A stretch of 64,000 nt of DNA from a virus, in the IMG/VR virus record IMGVR_UViG_3300027996_000026, positions 1-64,000 of that record. One strand, 5' to 3'. Position 1 is the stretch's first letter, and every line of letters starts with the position of its first letter. Shown piece by piece: positions 22,332 through 35,085 of this stretch. The position numbers were made by a program, and so were the translations under genes. The notes below the pieces were generated by a model. It did not search any database. It saw nothing but the letters and a program-made list of their open reading frames with translations, and was not told the origin of the DNA.

Positions 22332-22805
22332 TTAAGTTTTCTTAAGCCATCATTCGATAGTCTCTAAAATAAAATCTCATATCTTTTTAATAATTAAACT
22401 CACTACATCATATTCAGAAACTACTTTTTTAGTTCTTATAGCATAAACATTTTGTGTAATACTATATGTCTCTGCCATTATAAAAATAGCTAATACTGAT
22501 TTAATATAAAATGATCAATCTATTTCTATTCATTTAAACATTAATGCTAATGATAGTATTAATATTAATGTACTAATTTTCTTAACAGCTCATTGCCATG
22601 CAGCATGACTAGTTACTTTAGATCAATCAATTCTTAATTGTTTTCATATTCATACTATGAAATCTATAATCATCAACATTCAAAGGATACATATTTGTGT
22701 ATCCTTGATATTTAAATATTCAAATATTAAAATTGCTGTAGCATAACCACATAATTTTACTACTCATATTGATGATGTCGTAGCAACTGTTGTCGTAATC
22801 GGCAT
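22332..22805 (-). CDS. Holin, phage holin family 4-like (157 aa)
   Basis: Three to four hydrophobic segments (ATAILIFEYL; CILGMLMIIDFIVGIGK; LILILSLALMFKG; VLAIFIMAETYSI) are separated by basic loops, with the typical 'DFIxGIxKxxxxDGSKVTS..A' stretch of family 4 holins. Holins open the membrane for endolysin release. The endolysin is not adjacent; the likely one is at 62.6-63.0 kb. Confidence 0.82.
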
Positions 22806-22838
22806 AATGTATTTGTTATAATATCTCCCTCTATTACT

Positions 22839-22867
22839 AGTATATCTTTTTTATCAATGTAATTCAA
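22839..22867 (-). promoter_or_regulatory. Late-type promoter upstream of the holin
   Basis: TTGAAT (22862-22867), a 17-bp spacer and TATACT (22839-22844) on the minus strand lie in the only gap between the Gly-rich protein and the holin. The -10 is identical to those before the scaffold and adaptor genes. Confidence 0.65.
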
Positions 22868-22885
22868 ATTTTATATATGTGTATA

Positions 22886-23716
22886 TTAACTTCATGTATT
22901 TGTACTTGGAAAAGATCTTCATGTTCACCATATAATTCTTAATGCTCAAGCTGCACCATTTCAATGAGTAGTATTGCTATCGTTACCAGCTCATCATCCT
23001 CAGTATGAACCTCCATTAGAATATGCTGCATTACCATCTGCTCAATTACTTCATCAAGAACCTCATCCTCAACCATATCAATCTCAAGTAGATGCTGTAC
23101 CACCAGATCCACTAGTTCATTCTCATAGTATTCAGACTCATCATCCTCATCATCAACAATCTGATATTCATCATCCACTTCAACCTCAAGCTGCTCATCA
23201 TGTTCAGTTTCATCAAGTTGAACCTCTATTACTTCAAGCTCATCAATTTCAAGAATATCATCAAGCTCATCCTCAACCAGTACCATAATCTGAGTTCTTA
23301 GTACCATTACCACCATTTCATCATCAATCTCAAGTATGACTTCATCATACTCACGCTATACTATCTGTAGATCAACCAGTACCTCAATATCAACATACTG
23401 TTGCTGTACTAATAAGGTAAGAATTTCAACCACTTCAAGCTGTTCAGTTATTAATTCTTGCTCATCCTCATCATACTACAATAGTATAATTACTTCAAGG
23501 TGTTACTGATATATTATTTTTATATCAAAGTCATCCTCATCAACCACTAGCTGAACCAGTGCTTGTATAAGTACCTCCTCAACCTCAACCTACAGCAACT
23601 ACACAAATACTAGTTACTCAAACTGGACAAGTCCATATCGCATTTGATGTATATATTTGTTCTCAATAAGGTATATCTGTTTGTAGATTCTGACTATGAA
23701 ATAATTGCCTATTCAT
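22886..23716 (-). CDS. Glycine-rich fibre domain protein (276 aa)
   Basis: More than a third of the residues are glycine, in runs such as AVGGGGGGTYT and GGGGGGVGILG, most encoded by UGA. It ends AGALRIIWGTGRSFPSTNTG, the classic C-terminus of Gly-rich phage tail-fibre tips. This gene is the most graphic proof that UGA is Gly rather than Trp. It probably caps or binds at the fibre tip. Confidence 0.9.
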
Positions 23717-23717
23717 C

Positions 23718-25325
23718 TTAACTAAAGTTTAATCAAATATTTGTATTATAATTAGTTCAATCCCAATATAATGTCAATATATCAACTGAACTAGCTGCTG
23801 TAGATAATGTTATTGTAGTTCATCATTGTGTTTTTATTGTAGCTGGAAATGTACCAGTTCTAGTTCAAGTTGCATCTTGAGTTAATTTAAGTATATATGT
23901 TTTTCATACTATCGGATTAGATAATGTGAATGTACAATTTCAAGTCATTGAAAGTTTTTGATTCATACCATTGGCCCAATCTATTGTTTTAGTTGTTCAA
24001 GATGTTCAAGCATCATATTCAGATTCATAAATTCATAATAACTCATCATCTACATATTTTTTATTTGCTACTTGATAATCTGTAGTAGGTGCTGAACTTG
24101 GTGTTAGAGGAAAACTTAAGAATGTTTTAATTCAAGTTATACTTTGTCCTAACAATGTCAGAAATTTCTTTGCTGTAGATGTATCACTAATGTCATCAGC
24201 GTCCAATACAACTGATCCTACTTGTGAATTAACTGATAATACATTATCTGTATAATCTAATTTAATCCAGTTAGCTGTATATACTGTTGTACTTGCACTA
24301 TCTGATATAGACATTAGTCTATCATTTATATTGAATACTACTCAATCTACTGTTCATGCTGTTGATACTACATAGCTCCATCAAGCTATAGTACTTGCAG
24401 GGAATGTTCATACACTCGCATCCCATTCACCTTTTAATATAACTACAGCATTAAACTTACTTATCATTTCGTCAATTGCTCACTTAACATTTGTTGCTAA
24501 TAATCAACTAACTCAATTATCATAAGGAACTTCTGATGCTATTTGGTCATCTTTAGCATTAGTTTCTATTGTAGATAATTTAGATGTATTTGCATCTACT
24601 TCTCATTGTATTGCTGTATCATCATATACTGTATCTATAGAGTTAATAATAGGATTAGCTGGATCTGAAGCATCTACTGTATTATTAGTTCATGATTGTA
24701 TAGATGTCATTAATCAATCTTGTCCAGGTATTCATTGTATTCATCTTATTCATCTTAATGAACGAGGTTTATTTTGAACAATACTTGTTATATCTCATAT
24801 TCAATCTATATATATTTTTCAAATAATATATTTAGTTCAATCATTTGTATCTGTTATGTATATTCATGTTCTATCTATATAAACATAATTTAATTTATTT
24901 ACTACAAATGTATGATCTGGATCTCAATCAGATGAATCTATTTCAGATAATGTTAATAATTCTTCTTGATCATATATGTCTCATCCAGTTACTATTATAT
25001 CAGTTTTTGATTTTTTATATATGAAAAAATCTTCTTGTATATTATCTATAATATAATTAAGAGCATCTATTGAATTTACTAAAAGTACAGATGAATTTAT
25101 TTCATGCTGTACTGGATTAGATCTATTTACTCAATAACAAAATACTGAGTTTCAAGATTTTCTATGATAGAATAGACTTTCATCTTTTCATGCTATACCT
25201 TTTTCTAATATAATAAATCACGTATCTGATTCTGGAGTATCATTTAAATCTACTTGTATTTCTCAAGTAGATGTATTTAATAGTTTTGATACTAGATATG
25301 TATTATAATTTTTTTGTAAAAACAT
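23718..25325 (-). CDS. Tail fibre protein (535 aa)
   Basis: Residues about 1-190 share a domain with the next gene (NYNTYL...NDTPESD). The middle contains SVNSQVGSVVLDADDI and the end TDYQVANKKYVDDEL, both hallmarks of phage tail fibres. The C-terminus is beta-rich (TITLSTAASSVDILTLYW). Likely part of the host recognition apparatus. Confidence 0.85.
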
Positions 25326-25342
25326 TTGTGTATAATTAATTA

Positions 25343-26467
25343 TTATAGTTTTCTTTCAATAGTAATATTGTTATCTTTATTATCCTGTATTTGTATATCA
25401 GATCAGTTTGAGTGTTTCATAAAAAATGTTACTACATCTAATTTAGTCAAAGTTATTATTGTTTCCATAGCTGGTCAAGCATAACCAGTATGTGCAGAAT
25501 ATGAAGACCTAGCTGTCTCCCAATCATTTGATCAATTTATTCTTAACATAAATTCAACAGGTCATACTATAGCAAATCTTGCTTCTTGAAATCTTATTAC
25601 ATAAGTTCAATCTTCTGGAGCTGTAAATGAATTATTAGTTGTATTAATACTATTTAAAGTATCTCATATTGGCGAATTAACTAGTAATTCAAGAGCTGTA
25701 TATACTCATGTTGGTATTAAATGTATTCATAATTTTATAGATATATATAATTTCTTTACTACTAATTGTGAATCTGATATAAGTCAATCTCAGTTTAATA
25801 TAGCTAATCAATTAGCTACTCATTTTTGTGCAGCTATCCTAGCATCAGCTATTGTAGCAGCATCAGAAAAATCTGCTCATTCAATATTATTAAATATAAT
25901 AGGTTTAGTATTATAAATAGTATACATATCTCATGTAGGACTTACTCATACATATCATACATTATATTTAGTTGTATCTTTAGTATCTGTAATTTTAATT
26001 ATTCATTCATCTACATAGATGTAATTAGTTTTATTTACTATCAATACTTGTCCTGGAAATCAATCTGAAGTATCAAGATCTGGAATAGTTATTTCAGATC
26101 AATCTTTATATATTGTTCATCATTTAACTCATAGAATATTAGATCATTTTTTATACATAAAAAATTGTTCATCAATTCTAGACGCTAAATAATTTAATGC
26201 ATCTATAGAATTTACTAATGATACAGTTGATCATTCAGTATGTGTTACTATATTTGTTCTATTAACTCAATATATAAATACACTATTACCTAATTTTCTA
26301 TGATAGAATATATTATCTTCTTTTCATACTATTCATTTATTTATTAATAAAAATCATATATCACTTTCTGGTGTGTCGTTAAGAAACACCTCTATTTCTC
26401 AACTAGAGGTGTTATCTAAATCTTGTGTTAAATATGTATTATAATTTTTTTGAAAACTTATTGGCAT
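25343..26467 (-). CDS. Tail fibre / baseplate protein, paralogue of the neighbour (374 aa)
   Basis: Its N-terminal domain (NYNTYLTQDLDNTSSGEIEV, NDTPESD) is clearly homologous to the downstream 535-aa fibre, indicating tandem duplication. The C-terminal half diverges and lacks the VANKKYVDD motif. Gly is mainly UGA. Confidence 0.8.
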
Positions 26468-26478
26468 AATCTATTTTA

Positions 26479-28350
26479 TTAAATACTATTTTTTGCTTTA
26501 AAGTCTGCTATAGCTTTTATTGCTTTATCTCTATCCTCTTTTTTTGGTAGTAATTTTGCCTTTTCTAAAGCTGTTTTATATCTATTATAAGATTCTTCAG
26601 TATTAAATCATTTAAATCATTTAACTTCAGATGATACATTTGTAGTATCTTCAGTTCAATCATTTGTTTTTTGTTCAGTTTTTTCTTCAAGAGTTTCTGG
26701 TTTACTAGGATTTTCTTGTTTTATAATTTCTGGAAAATCTTCAAACATTTGTTTTATAAATGTTGTTGATTCTTCAGACCAAAATTCTGGATCTGTTTGT
26801 AAGATTGTATTAGCTTTTATTCTAGCATCATTTCATGTTGCAGCTACTTTAGCAACCTTAGCTCTCATTTCTTCTGCTGATAATCATTTACCTGCATAGC
26901 TATTAATTAATCATCTAACAGCATCTGCAGAGAATCCAGATCATTCTAGACCTTCAGTTGTATCAATTAAGAAATCTATCTTCTCTTGATCGTTATATGC
27001 ATCCCATTGTTCTCTTCATTCAGTTAATCTTCTTTCTCTATCAGCTCTATTAAATTCTCAAGTAGCTTCTAGTTTTTTATATTCATTTATAAAAGCAAGA
27101 ATATCTTCTTCAGCTTTTTTATCTCAATCTCTAATTTTTCAAATTGCTGATATTAAAGGTGCTGCTTCTTCAGTATTTAATGTATCTACAATTGTATTTA
27201 AATCTTTTAATTTTCATTCAACTTCTATTCTAGATCATTTTAATTCTAAAGCTAATGCTTCTTTATTTTTAGCTAATGCTTCATCAGCTGCTAGTACATT
27301 CTTATCATATGATGATAATATATTTTGTTGTATAGATTGTAACTCTCATGCTGATACTCAAAATCATCCTTGTCCTGCTGCAGCTGCTGCAATGTTAGCT
27401 TGTCTACCTGCGATATTTCTTGATCTCGCTGCAGATGCTTCAGCTATTGCTTCAGCTTCAGCATTCTTTTTTTCAAAATCAGTAAGTGTTCTACCTAGTG
27501 ATTCTTCCATTTTAACAATTCTATTTCTAATATCTTCATTAGTCTTTTCAGTTTCTGCTGCAATATCCTCAGCAGATTCAGTTTCTATTTTTCAAGTTTC
27601 TTCATTTGTAGTTTTAATATTATCTCAAAATTCTTCAGATGATTCTTCGAATTTTTTTTCAGAAATATTTTCACCTCATTTTTCTTCTTCAGTTTTATCT
27701 TCAGATTTATTTCAAGTAATATCATCTGTTAATAATTCTCATGATCATACAGTATCTGTATCTTCTCATTCAATAACTTCAGTATTTACTTTTTCTATAA
27801 GTAATTTATTTTGTTCTGCTGTACCTTGATAATCTTCTATTCAATGCTTACTAGCTAATGATGTTCTATCATCTAATGATGAAGGCATTCATTTAGAATT
27901 TAATAGATCTACAATAGAATTTTTATTAGTAGTTTTGGTATCGACATTAATGTCGGTAGCAGAGTCTGTTTTAGCTTCAGTATTAACTTCAGTCGTTAAA
28001 GGTTCTTCGTCCTTTTTTTCTTCAGTTTTAATTTCTTCAGCTTTTTTTTCTACTGGTGGAACATGAGCTTTAGTTAAATTATATACTCATTCCCATCAAC
28101 CATCTTTAAATGCTTGTTTAACTTTATCGTTATCCAATCATTTAATATTCTTTTTCAATTCAAGTGCTGCTTTAGCTTTGAATGGATCAGTTCATTTCTT
28201 ATCAGTTCCAGTAATTTCTAATGTCTTTTTGTCTTCCTTTTTTTTCTCTAGCTTATCAGATATAAAATTCTTAGCCATTTTAATTCATGCTGTTTTAGGA
28301 TTGATAGACATTATATCATCTAGTCCTGGAAAGTTTAATCAATTTGTCAT
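26479..28350 (-). CDS. Virion-module coiled-coil protein (623 aa)
   Basis: It is largely charged helix, with Ala-rich and Glu/Lys-rich segments. Around residues 143-185 it carries a motif SIVDLLNSKGMPSS...SLA..GIEDYQGTAEQN that is also found in the next gene. This short 'GI.DY.GTA.QN..LL' motif occurs in many phage structural and cell-wall proteins. It may be an internal or tail protein; the exact role is unknown. Confidence 0.7.
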
Positions 28351-28367
28351 TTGTATATAATTAATAA

Positions 28368-29288
28368 TTATTCACCAACAATGTCCTTAGTTAAAAATGT
28401 ATCATTGTATTGTCATTTAACAATTCTTTTTAAAATTTCTTCATTAGTCATTCAAGATATTTTTTCTAAGATAGCCGTATTTTGTGCAGATGTATAAGCA
28501 TAATCTGATATTCAAAATGATTTAGCTAATGATAATCTTGTAGTCTTATCTGAAGGAAGTTCTTTACTATTCATAAAATCTACTATAGATACTTTAGGAT
28601 CTGGTTTAGTTTTTTTAGATCATTCTCATTTTTCTAAATCAGCTATTCTTTTATCCATTGATTCTTTTTCTTTAGGATCAAATGTATCTGTAAAATTTTT
28701 ATCTCTAGCTCATTGAGTTTTATCTAAAAAATTCATTTCTTTTTTTTCTTTTTTCTCTTCAGATTTACTTCATGGAAATGTTTCTATATCAGCTTTCGCT
28801 TTTTCTTTTTTCATTTCATCTGGTATTAATTCAGAATAATCAAGATCTAAACCATTATCATCAATATCAGTTTCATTTTTTAATGTATTAAGATAATCTC
28901 TTACTGCATTGATTCATCACTTTTTATTTATTTCTACTATCTCATCTTTATTAATTTTATTTTTTAAAGATTTAATCATTCATTGTACTTCATTTTTAAG
29001 TTCAACTCATACTGATTTTATTCATCTTCATGATTGTCTTATAGCCGAATCTACAACTTCTGCTCATTTAACTGCGTTATTTTTTAATGATTCAATCTGT
29101 TCTGATCAAGATCTTCAATTAAATTTATCTGGATCAGAATCTTTTAGTCTTGCTTCTTTTGCTTTCATTTCATTTTTTGCAGAATCTGACATTTCAGTTC
29201 TATTTTTATTTGCATCTACGAAATTTTTTTTAGGTTCTATAGCTTCGTAATCAAATGTTCCATCATCATCACTTGTATAATTACTCAT
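28368..29288 (-). CDS. Virion-module protein with shared GI-DY-QN motif (306 aa)
   Basis: A charged helical protein with a C-terminal motif, SIVDFMNSKELPSD...SLAKSFGISDYAYTSAQN, at about residues 230-275, homologous to the one in the neighbouring 623-aa protein. It follows the nozzle gene, where internal or ejection proteins are common in podoviruses. Function inferred only from position. Confidence 0.7.
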
Positions 29289-29294
29289 ATTATA

Positions 29295-32171
29295 TTAATT
29301 AGAATTTAAAATATCATTTATTATAGCCTTTATATCTCTAATAATCATATAATTATTAGACATAATAAATCTATTTTCAGATTCATATTTGAATCTAGTA
29401 TATTTACCTGCTGTATATATATCAGTTTGTATGCTAGCTATATTACCAGTATACATAGGATTAGTCTCATCTCATATTAACTCATCACCATCTGGTGCAG
29501 GATCTAATGCTGCGTCAAATAAATAATTATTTAGTTTATATGTATCAACTATTAATGCTCAAGACGATTCTTCTCTTTCTACAGTTAAATCTACATCTAG
29601 TCTATCTAACTTATTCAATCAGAATACTGTTCTCAGTATACTAGTCTGAGTAAGTTTAATCAAACTTCAGAAACTAAAGTTAATAACTTGTTTAAATATT
29701 GTTCAAAAGTCTGTATATCATTCTTCCTTAGCTATATATCAAGTGTCTATTTCGTTTGTAACTCAAGTCATTACTTCATCTCATATTTTATATATTGCTT
29801 TATCATATGAATTTACTATCCAATGATTAAAAGATATATCAAATTGAAAGTTTGTTGAAGTATCTCAATTTATTAATAAGAAATTTAAATACTGTCAATA
29901 TTGTTCTACATATAATTCTCATACTATATTCTCAAATAAGTATCTATATTGTCTAGAGATCTCATTAGAAACTATCCTATAACTAACTGCATCATTATTT
30001 GCTACTGATAGTGTCATAAGTCTTCTATCGTCTTGTACGAAGTATAATATACCATCTGTATAGGCATATGAATATTTACTAAACAGAGTTCAATTAAATT
30101 CTAGGTCCTTCATTATGTATCCAGTAATTCACGCTGTTCATAATAATGTTGTTGTTGTCCTGGTTATAATCTGATTTTGTTTTCATATTACTAATAGTGT
30201 TTCTCAAAATGGAATTAATTTTGTTCATCACTTATATGGTATTCTATCTAGTGTTTCGAAATGTGTGTTATCATCAAATGTTATTCTACTAAAGAATATA
30301 TGTGTTTCAGTTAATACAAATATTGCTCAACTAAATTCTACTATATCTATAATATCTAACTCTTGCATCTCATCTATGATTTCTCAATGTAATGCTGTAT
30401 ATGAATATCAGTTTGTTTCATTTACATTTAATATTACATTAGTTAGATTTTGAATATACGCATCATTATTTTTTACCTCAGTTCATATTCATGAATTTTC
30501 TCCAAATCAAATTATTAAATTAGTTTTATCTATACTATGATTTTCTTCAGTTCTAACAATTGATGTTGGTGATGCTCAAGTATATGTTAATGAAGCGTTT
30601 AATTGTCTTCAATCATTATGATGTATTCAAATATTATCATCAGTTCCATCATATATTATTTCAGTTACCTTAAATAATCATTCTAATTCTAATCATGTTT
30701 TTAATGCTGAAATAACATTTCTATCATATATAGAGTTTACATTATATGGACCATAATCAACTCAAGCTAAATTAATAGTTACTGTTAATATATTTGATCA
30801 TTGTGTTTTATTATGATTAGATTTAATACGTTCTGAATATGTGTTTACATATGTAACAGCATTTTCAGTTAGATCATCTTTATATACAATTAATTCTCTA
30901 TTAAAATTATATATATTTTTATCTTGTCATGAGAATGTTCACATATCAAATGTGTCCTCTCCTCATACCAATGTAGTATCTATTATTACTCAAGTATATC
31001 ATACAGGTAATTGATCTATTATTGATTGATAGAAATGTGTTTTAAAAAACTCATCTAGATTTCAGTTAGAAGAATCTGGATCTTCTTGTCTATCTATATA
31101 TTTACTCGATCAAGAAGTGTCTGCATCTAACGAATGGCTAGTTACTTTTGTTCATCCACAATCAATTGATAGTGTAGGATAGGCAGCATATCATGCTGAT
31201 GTACCATCTAAATAATTACAATTAATTCTTAATACAGAATCTAATTCATTAAATGTAATTGCTACTCATGTATCTCTAGCTACAAATAATAATCAACTTT
31301 TAGTTTCAACTACATATGTTCATCATAATGCAGCAACTAATAATGCTTTATTCTCAGTATCATTTTCTCAGTTTAATAATACTTTTACTCAGTCTATTTC
31401 TAATACTAAATAATTTACTTGTTCATATGTTATTACTATATTGTAGTAAAATTCATAATCATCAGATCAATCTGTTAATGAAGTTACTATAACTCAGTCA
31501 TCTGATCAAGTTAATATAACATCTCTTGCATCAGAGAAGATCATAAATTTATCATCTACTTCTGGCAGAGTTCAATATACACTTGTACCAGATATATATA
31601 CAGTATCTCATGCAGCATATATAATTCTATTTGTAGCTCATTTTAAAGCACCTGTAGTGAATGTTATATATCTAGATGATGTTATAGTCCATCAATGTCC
31701 AGGTATGTTTAAAGAGACTAATCATTCTCATCCATTTGCTGTTAAGTATGGATTAGTTATTAGACTTGCAGGATCTGTAGGATTATTATTTGGAGCTAAT
31801 GCATTTGTAATTTCTGTAGCATCTAATATTAATTGTCATCCAGCTCATCTTGCTTTTAATAATTTTATAGGATTTCTATCTCTTACATTATTATTCAAAA
31901 TCATTTGATATGATTTATCGAATAATCTATTTTTATTATCTGCAAAATAATTTCAATAATAATATCTATTATTTTCTACATCTATATAATCATAAAATGA
32001 TTGTCATACAATTCAATGAATTGATGTCAATCATAATCTTTTATCTAACATAAAATCATCTCATGATATTGAGTCTATCTTGTGTGTAGGTTTAACAACT
32101 AAACAATTCTCAACCTTATCATAGACAGTATTGAGTGTTCATGCTTCTAATTTAAATTCTAAGTCTTTCAT
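29295..32171 (-). CDS. Tail nozzle / tubular protein B-like, DNA stabilisation protein (958 aa)
   Basis: A long beta-rich protein, directly following the adaptor, in the position of T7 gp12 or P22 gp10-type nozzle proteins and of crAss-like stabilisation proteins of similar length. It contains repeated aromatic beta strands, as expected of a propeller-like nozzle. No enzymatic motif is seen. The call rests on gene order and size. Confidence 0.65.
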
Positions 32172-32173
32172 TT

Positions 32174-32773
32174 TTAAAGTGATTTATCTGGCATAAAATA
32201 AACATCTGCTGATACTCAATCATTGTTCTTTAATTCATTTAATTGCCTTACAGCAATCTGATATCTAGGAACTACATTATCGTCTTCAAAATAACTAATA
32301 GGACTAGCGAGATCATAAATTTTATTTATGAGTGCTGGTATAAATTTATTTGGACAAGGTAATGGATCTGTTCAATTTTTATTAAACTCTATCCATTTAT
32401 ATGCAGAATAATATTTTATATTTATTGCTGTTACATCTGACTTTGTAATAATAAAATTCTCTCATATTTTAACATCAGCTCATTCTTCTCATGAATCTAA
32501 GCTTGATGTAGTTGGATATAACCTATTTCAATTCTGATCCCATATATCTATAGGTCTATCTATATTATATTTTAAATCCCATTTCAAATAATCTCAATTA
32601 ACAGTAGAAGTTAGATCTTCTTCTTTTATTTTAAATATCCAATCATAAAATCAATACATATCTTCTAAAGATATATTAACATACATTTCCATCATGTCAT
32701 TATTTGATAATGAGTTTCATCATCTAGATATAAAGAATGGGCGTAGCATAGTAAATAATTGATTGTATAGCAT
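32174..32773 (-). CDS. Head-tail adaptor / tubular protein A-like (199 aa)
   Basis: At 199 aa it matches the size and the position (after the capsid gene, before the nozzle) of T7 gp11. The sequence is helical at both ends (MLYNQLFTMLRPFFISRGGN). TTAACAATATTAA precedes ATG. A dedicated promoter lies upstream. Assigned by context. Confidence 0.6.
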
Positions 32774-32801
32774 ATTAATATTGTTAAGTTGTAATAAATA
32801 T

Positions 32802-32830
32802 AGTATATAAAAAAAAGAACAGAATTTCAA
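32802..32830 (-). promoter_or_regulatory. Promoter embedded in the capsid terminator
   Basis: TTGAAA (32825-32830), a 17-bp spacer and TATACT (32802-32807) lie on the minus strand. The -35 is formed by the centre of the terminator hairpin and its 3' arm forms much of the spacer, so capsid transcription ends and tail transcription starts on the same DNA. Confidence 0.65.
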
Positions 32831-32843
32831 ATTCTGTTCTTTT
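32808..32843 (-). terminator. Strong terminator after the major capsid gene
   Basis: A perfect 15-bp inverted repeat (AAAAGAACAGAATTT and its complement, one central base) is followed on the minus strand by a T8 run. Confidence 0.85.
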
Positions 32844-32861
32844 AATAGTTATAAACTAATA

Positions 32862-34199
32862 TTAATTTAAACCATTTATTTCCATATAAGTATTTTCATA
32901 ACTTTGACCTGCAAAGATATTAGCTAATTTATATTCTGTTGTATATTCTCTAAAATCATTTGTTGTTACTGGTTGAGCAATAACTGCAAATTTATTAGCT
33001 TGAACTTTAACAGCTACTCACATATCATTCATAAATTCATTTTCTGGAACTCTGAATCATACTAATTCTTTAGGGAATACATATGCTTTTGGAGTTAGTC
33101 CATAAATTCTATCAATTTCTGGAAGTACTATAAAGTTAATATCATTGAAGTAAGGAGTAGATAATGCTTTTAATCCGTATTCTATTTTAGCTGGGATAAC
33201 ATCATTATATACTTGACTACCTTGAAGTAATCTAGAAAATCTTGCAGAGAACTCTGTGTTACAGAAAACTGTAGGCTTTTCAGAACCAGTATAAACTGGA
33301 GCTGTAGAAGCTAAGTTTAATATTCTTTGTAATTCTTTTATGATTAATTTCTCATCTGTGATAGCTGACATGTCAAACTTAGAAGTAAGACCAGCTGCTT
33401 CTCTCTCTTCGATTACTGCTGTAATACCTTGAGCTTGAGGAGTTTCACCAGATACATTTTGTCAGAAGAACCATACATTAATTATGTTCTCTAGGATTTG
33501 CATCTTAGGTTTATTGAACTCATTAGAAATATATGTTTTAATATCTGATAGTAATCTAGTTTTATTTAGATCATCCCAATTCATTGTAACTGATCAACCA
33601 AATTTTTGGAAGTAAGTTATAACTGTTTTAGAATCTGGATCAGCTACTGTTCTTGTAACTTTATTACCAAGTGTTAATTCTGGAGCTACAAACATTAGTT
33701 TATCACCATCTTTAACTGTAACAGCTCAAGATAATGTTATTGTTTTTGTACCTACAGTTATCACTGTAATCGTTGCTTGAGTTTCAGTACCTACTGATCA
33801 TGGAGCTGGGATTGTTCTTACTATATCACCAACTGCAAATCATGCTACTGAAGCTACTACAACATCAGCTACTGCTGTAGCATCTGCTGTAAATTTAGAA
33901 CTAGTACTAAATGATTCTCATTCATACCATTCTACTTTTCTACCATCCTCAGTTAATGTTGCTTCAATTTTAGAAATTTTACTAAACTGAGTATCTTGGA
34001 AGGCTTCTAGCTGATGCATTGATCATGCTGCCGATCCAGAAATATTTCTCATTGCTTTATACCAATTAGCTGGTCAGAATCCTAAGTAAGCGAAACCAGG
34101 ATATTCTCTAACATATGCTTGCATAAAACCAATACCTTTACCAACTACTTTATTTAAAACATCATTTGTTTTAAATGTTCCTGCTTGTACTGCATCCAT
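32862..34199 (-). CDS. Major capsid protein (445 aa)
   Basis: Identified by position after the scaffold, by length, and by HK97-like features: an N-terminal helical arm, a beta-rich insertion (residues about 105-175) and the conserved-type segment YGLTPKAYVFPKELV near the end. Glycine codon use is unusual: about a quarter UGA and the rest GGT/GGA, with no UGA in the first ~40 codons, unlike neighbouring genes. A strong terminator follows the gene. Confidence 0.85.
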
Positions 34200-34221
34200 T
34201 TGTGTTTTTTATTAAAAATTA

Positions 34222-35034
34222 TTATTCTAATTCAATTGTCATTTCATTAATTCATCATTCTGTTTTAAGATTCGGATTGATCTTATCTCAATTAAAGCTT
34301 GTAAATTTAGATATTTTATCATCTGATTTATCAGCTTCTTCTTGTTCTTTAGTTCATCCTGCTAATTCAGTTCTTAGATCATCAATTATTTTGACAATTC
34401 TTTCCTTAGTCTTTTCATCCCCTGCCCTAGCTTTAGTCATGTTACTATTTAGATATACTAGTTGTGCATCATCATTAGTTCCATATAATTCTAGTTCAGC
34501 ATTTTTCAAGCTAAGGTCTCATTTCTCTTTATCGATTTTTCAGACTAACTTTTTTAAAGTATCAATAGTCTTCTTATCTTGTTTACTTTCAGTTTGTAAC
34601 TGTTTTAGTAATGTGACAGCACCTTCAGTTCATTCAACATCTTTTAAGCTGTCTATGATTTTTTGTGCTTCATCTAAGTCATCAGATCATTCTGTATTTG
34701 AATCATCTAATTCCTTCAGTAGTTCATCTATTTCTGATAGAGTAGTGTCAGTATCATCTTCTTTTGTATCTTTGTCAGATGCACCCTCTTTACCTTCTCA
34801 GTCTAAATTTTCTACTGTTTCTGATTTATCTTCCTTATCCTCTTCTCAACCCTCTTCTCATTCTGTTTTAACTGGATTACCATCTCAGTCTACTTCTTCA
34901 GAGTTGTCAGTTGTGTCTGTTTCAAATTCAGAGAAATCAATGTTCAATTCATTAGTTTCTCATCCAGATAAATCTGGAGTTCAATCTAATCACGCTAGAT
35001 CTAATTCAAGATCATCTCAATTTCATTGTGGCAT
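34222..35034 (-). CDS. Scaffolding protein (270 aa)
   Basis: A very acidic N-terminal half (Glu/Asp-rich, with TDNSEEVDGDGNPVKTEGEE) and a long coiled coil (about residues 130-230) with a small basic-acidic C-terminal domain are the standard scaffold layout, and it lies directly upstream of the capsid gene. The long plus-strand ORF over this gene is a shadow. Confidence 0.8.
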
Positions 35035-35085
35035 AACTTTTAAGTTATTGGATAAATAGTAATTCTAATATAACTATTCAATGCT

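Noticed and set aside
22974-23288. Pro/His-rich plus ORF and Asp/Glu-rich minus ORF over the same DNA
   Set aside because: Both are alternate frames of the Gly-rich fibre gene read with code 25.
34175-35059. 294-aa plus-strand ORF
   Set aside because: It lies antisense over the scaffold gene, whose code-25 frame and operon context are convincing; the plus ORF is a Ser/Leu-rich shadow.
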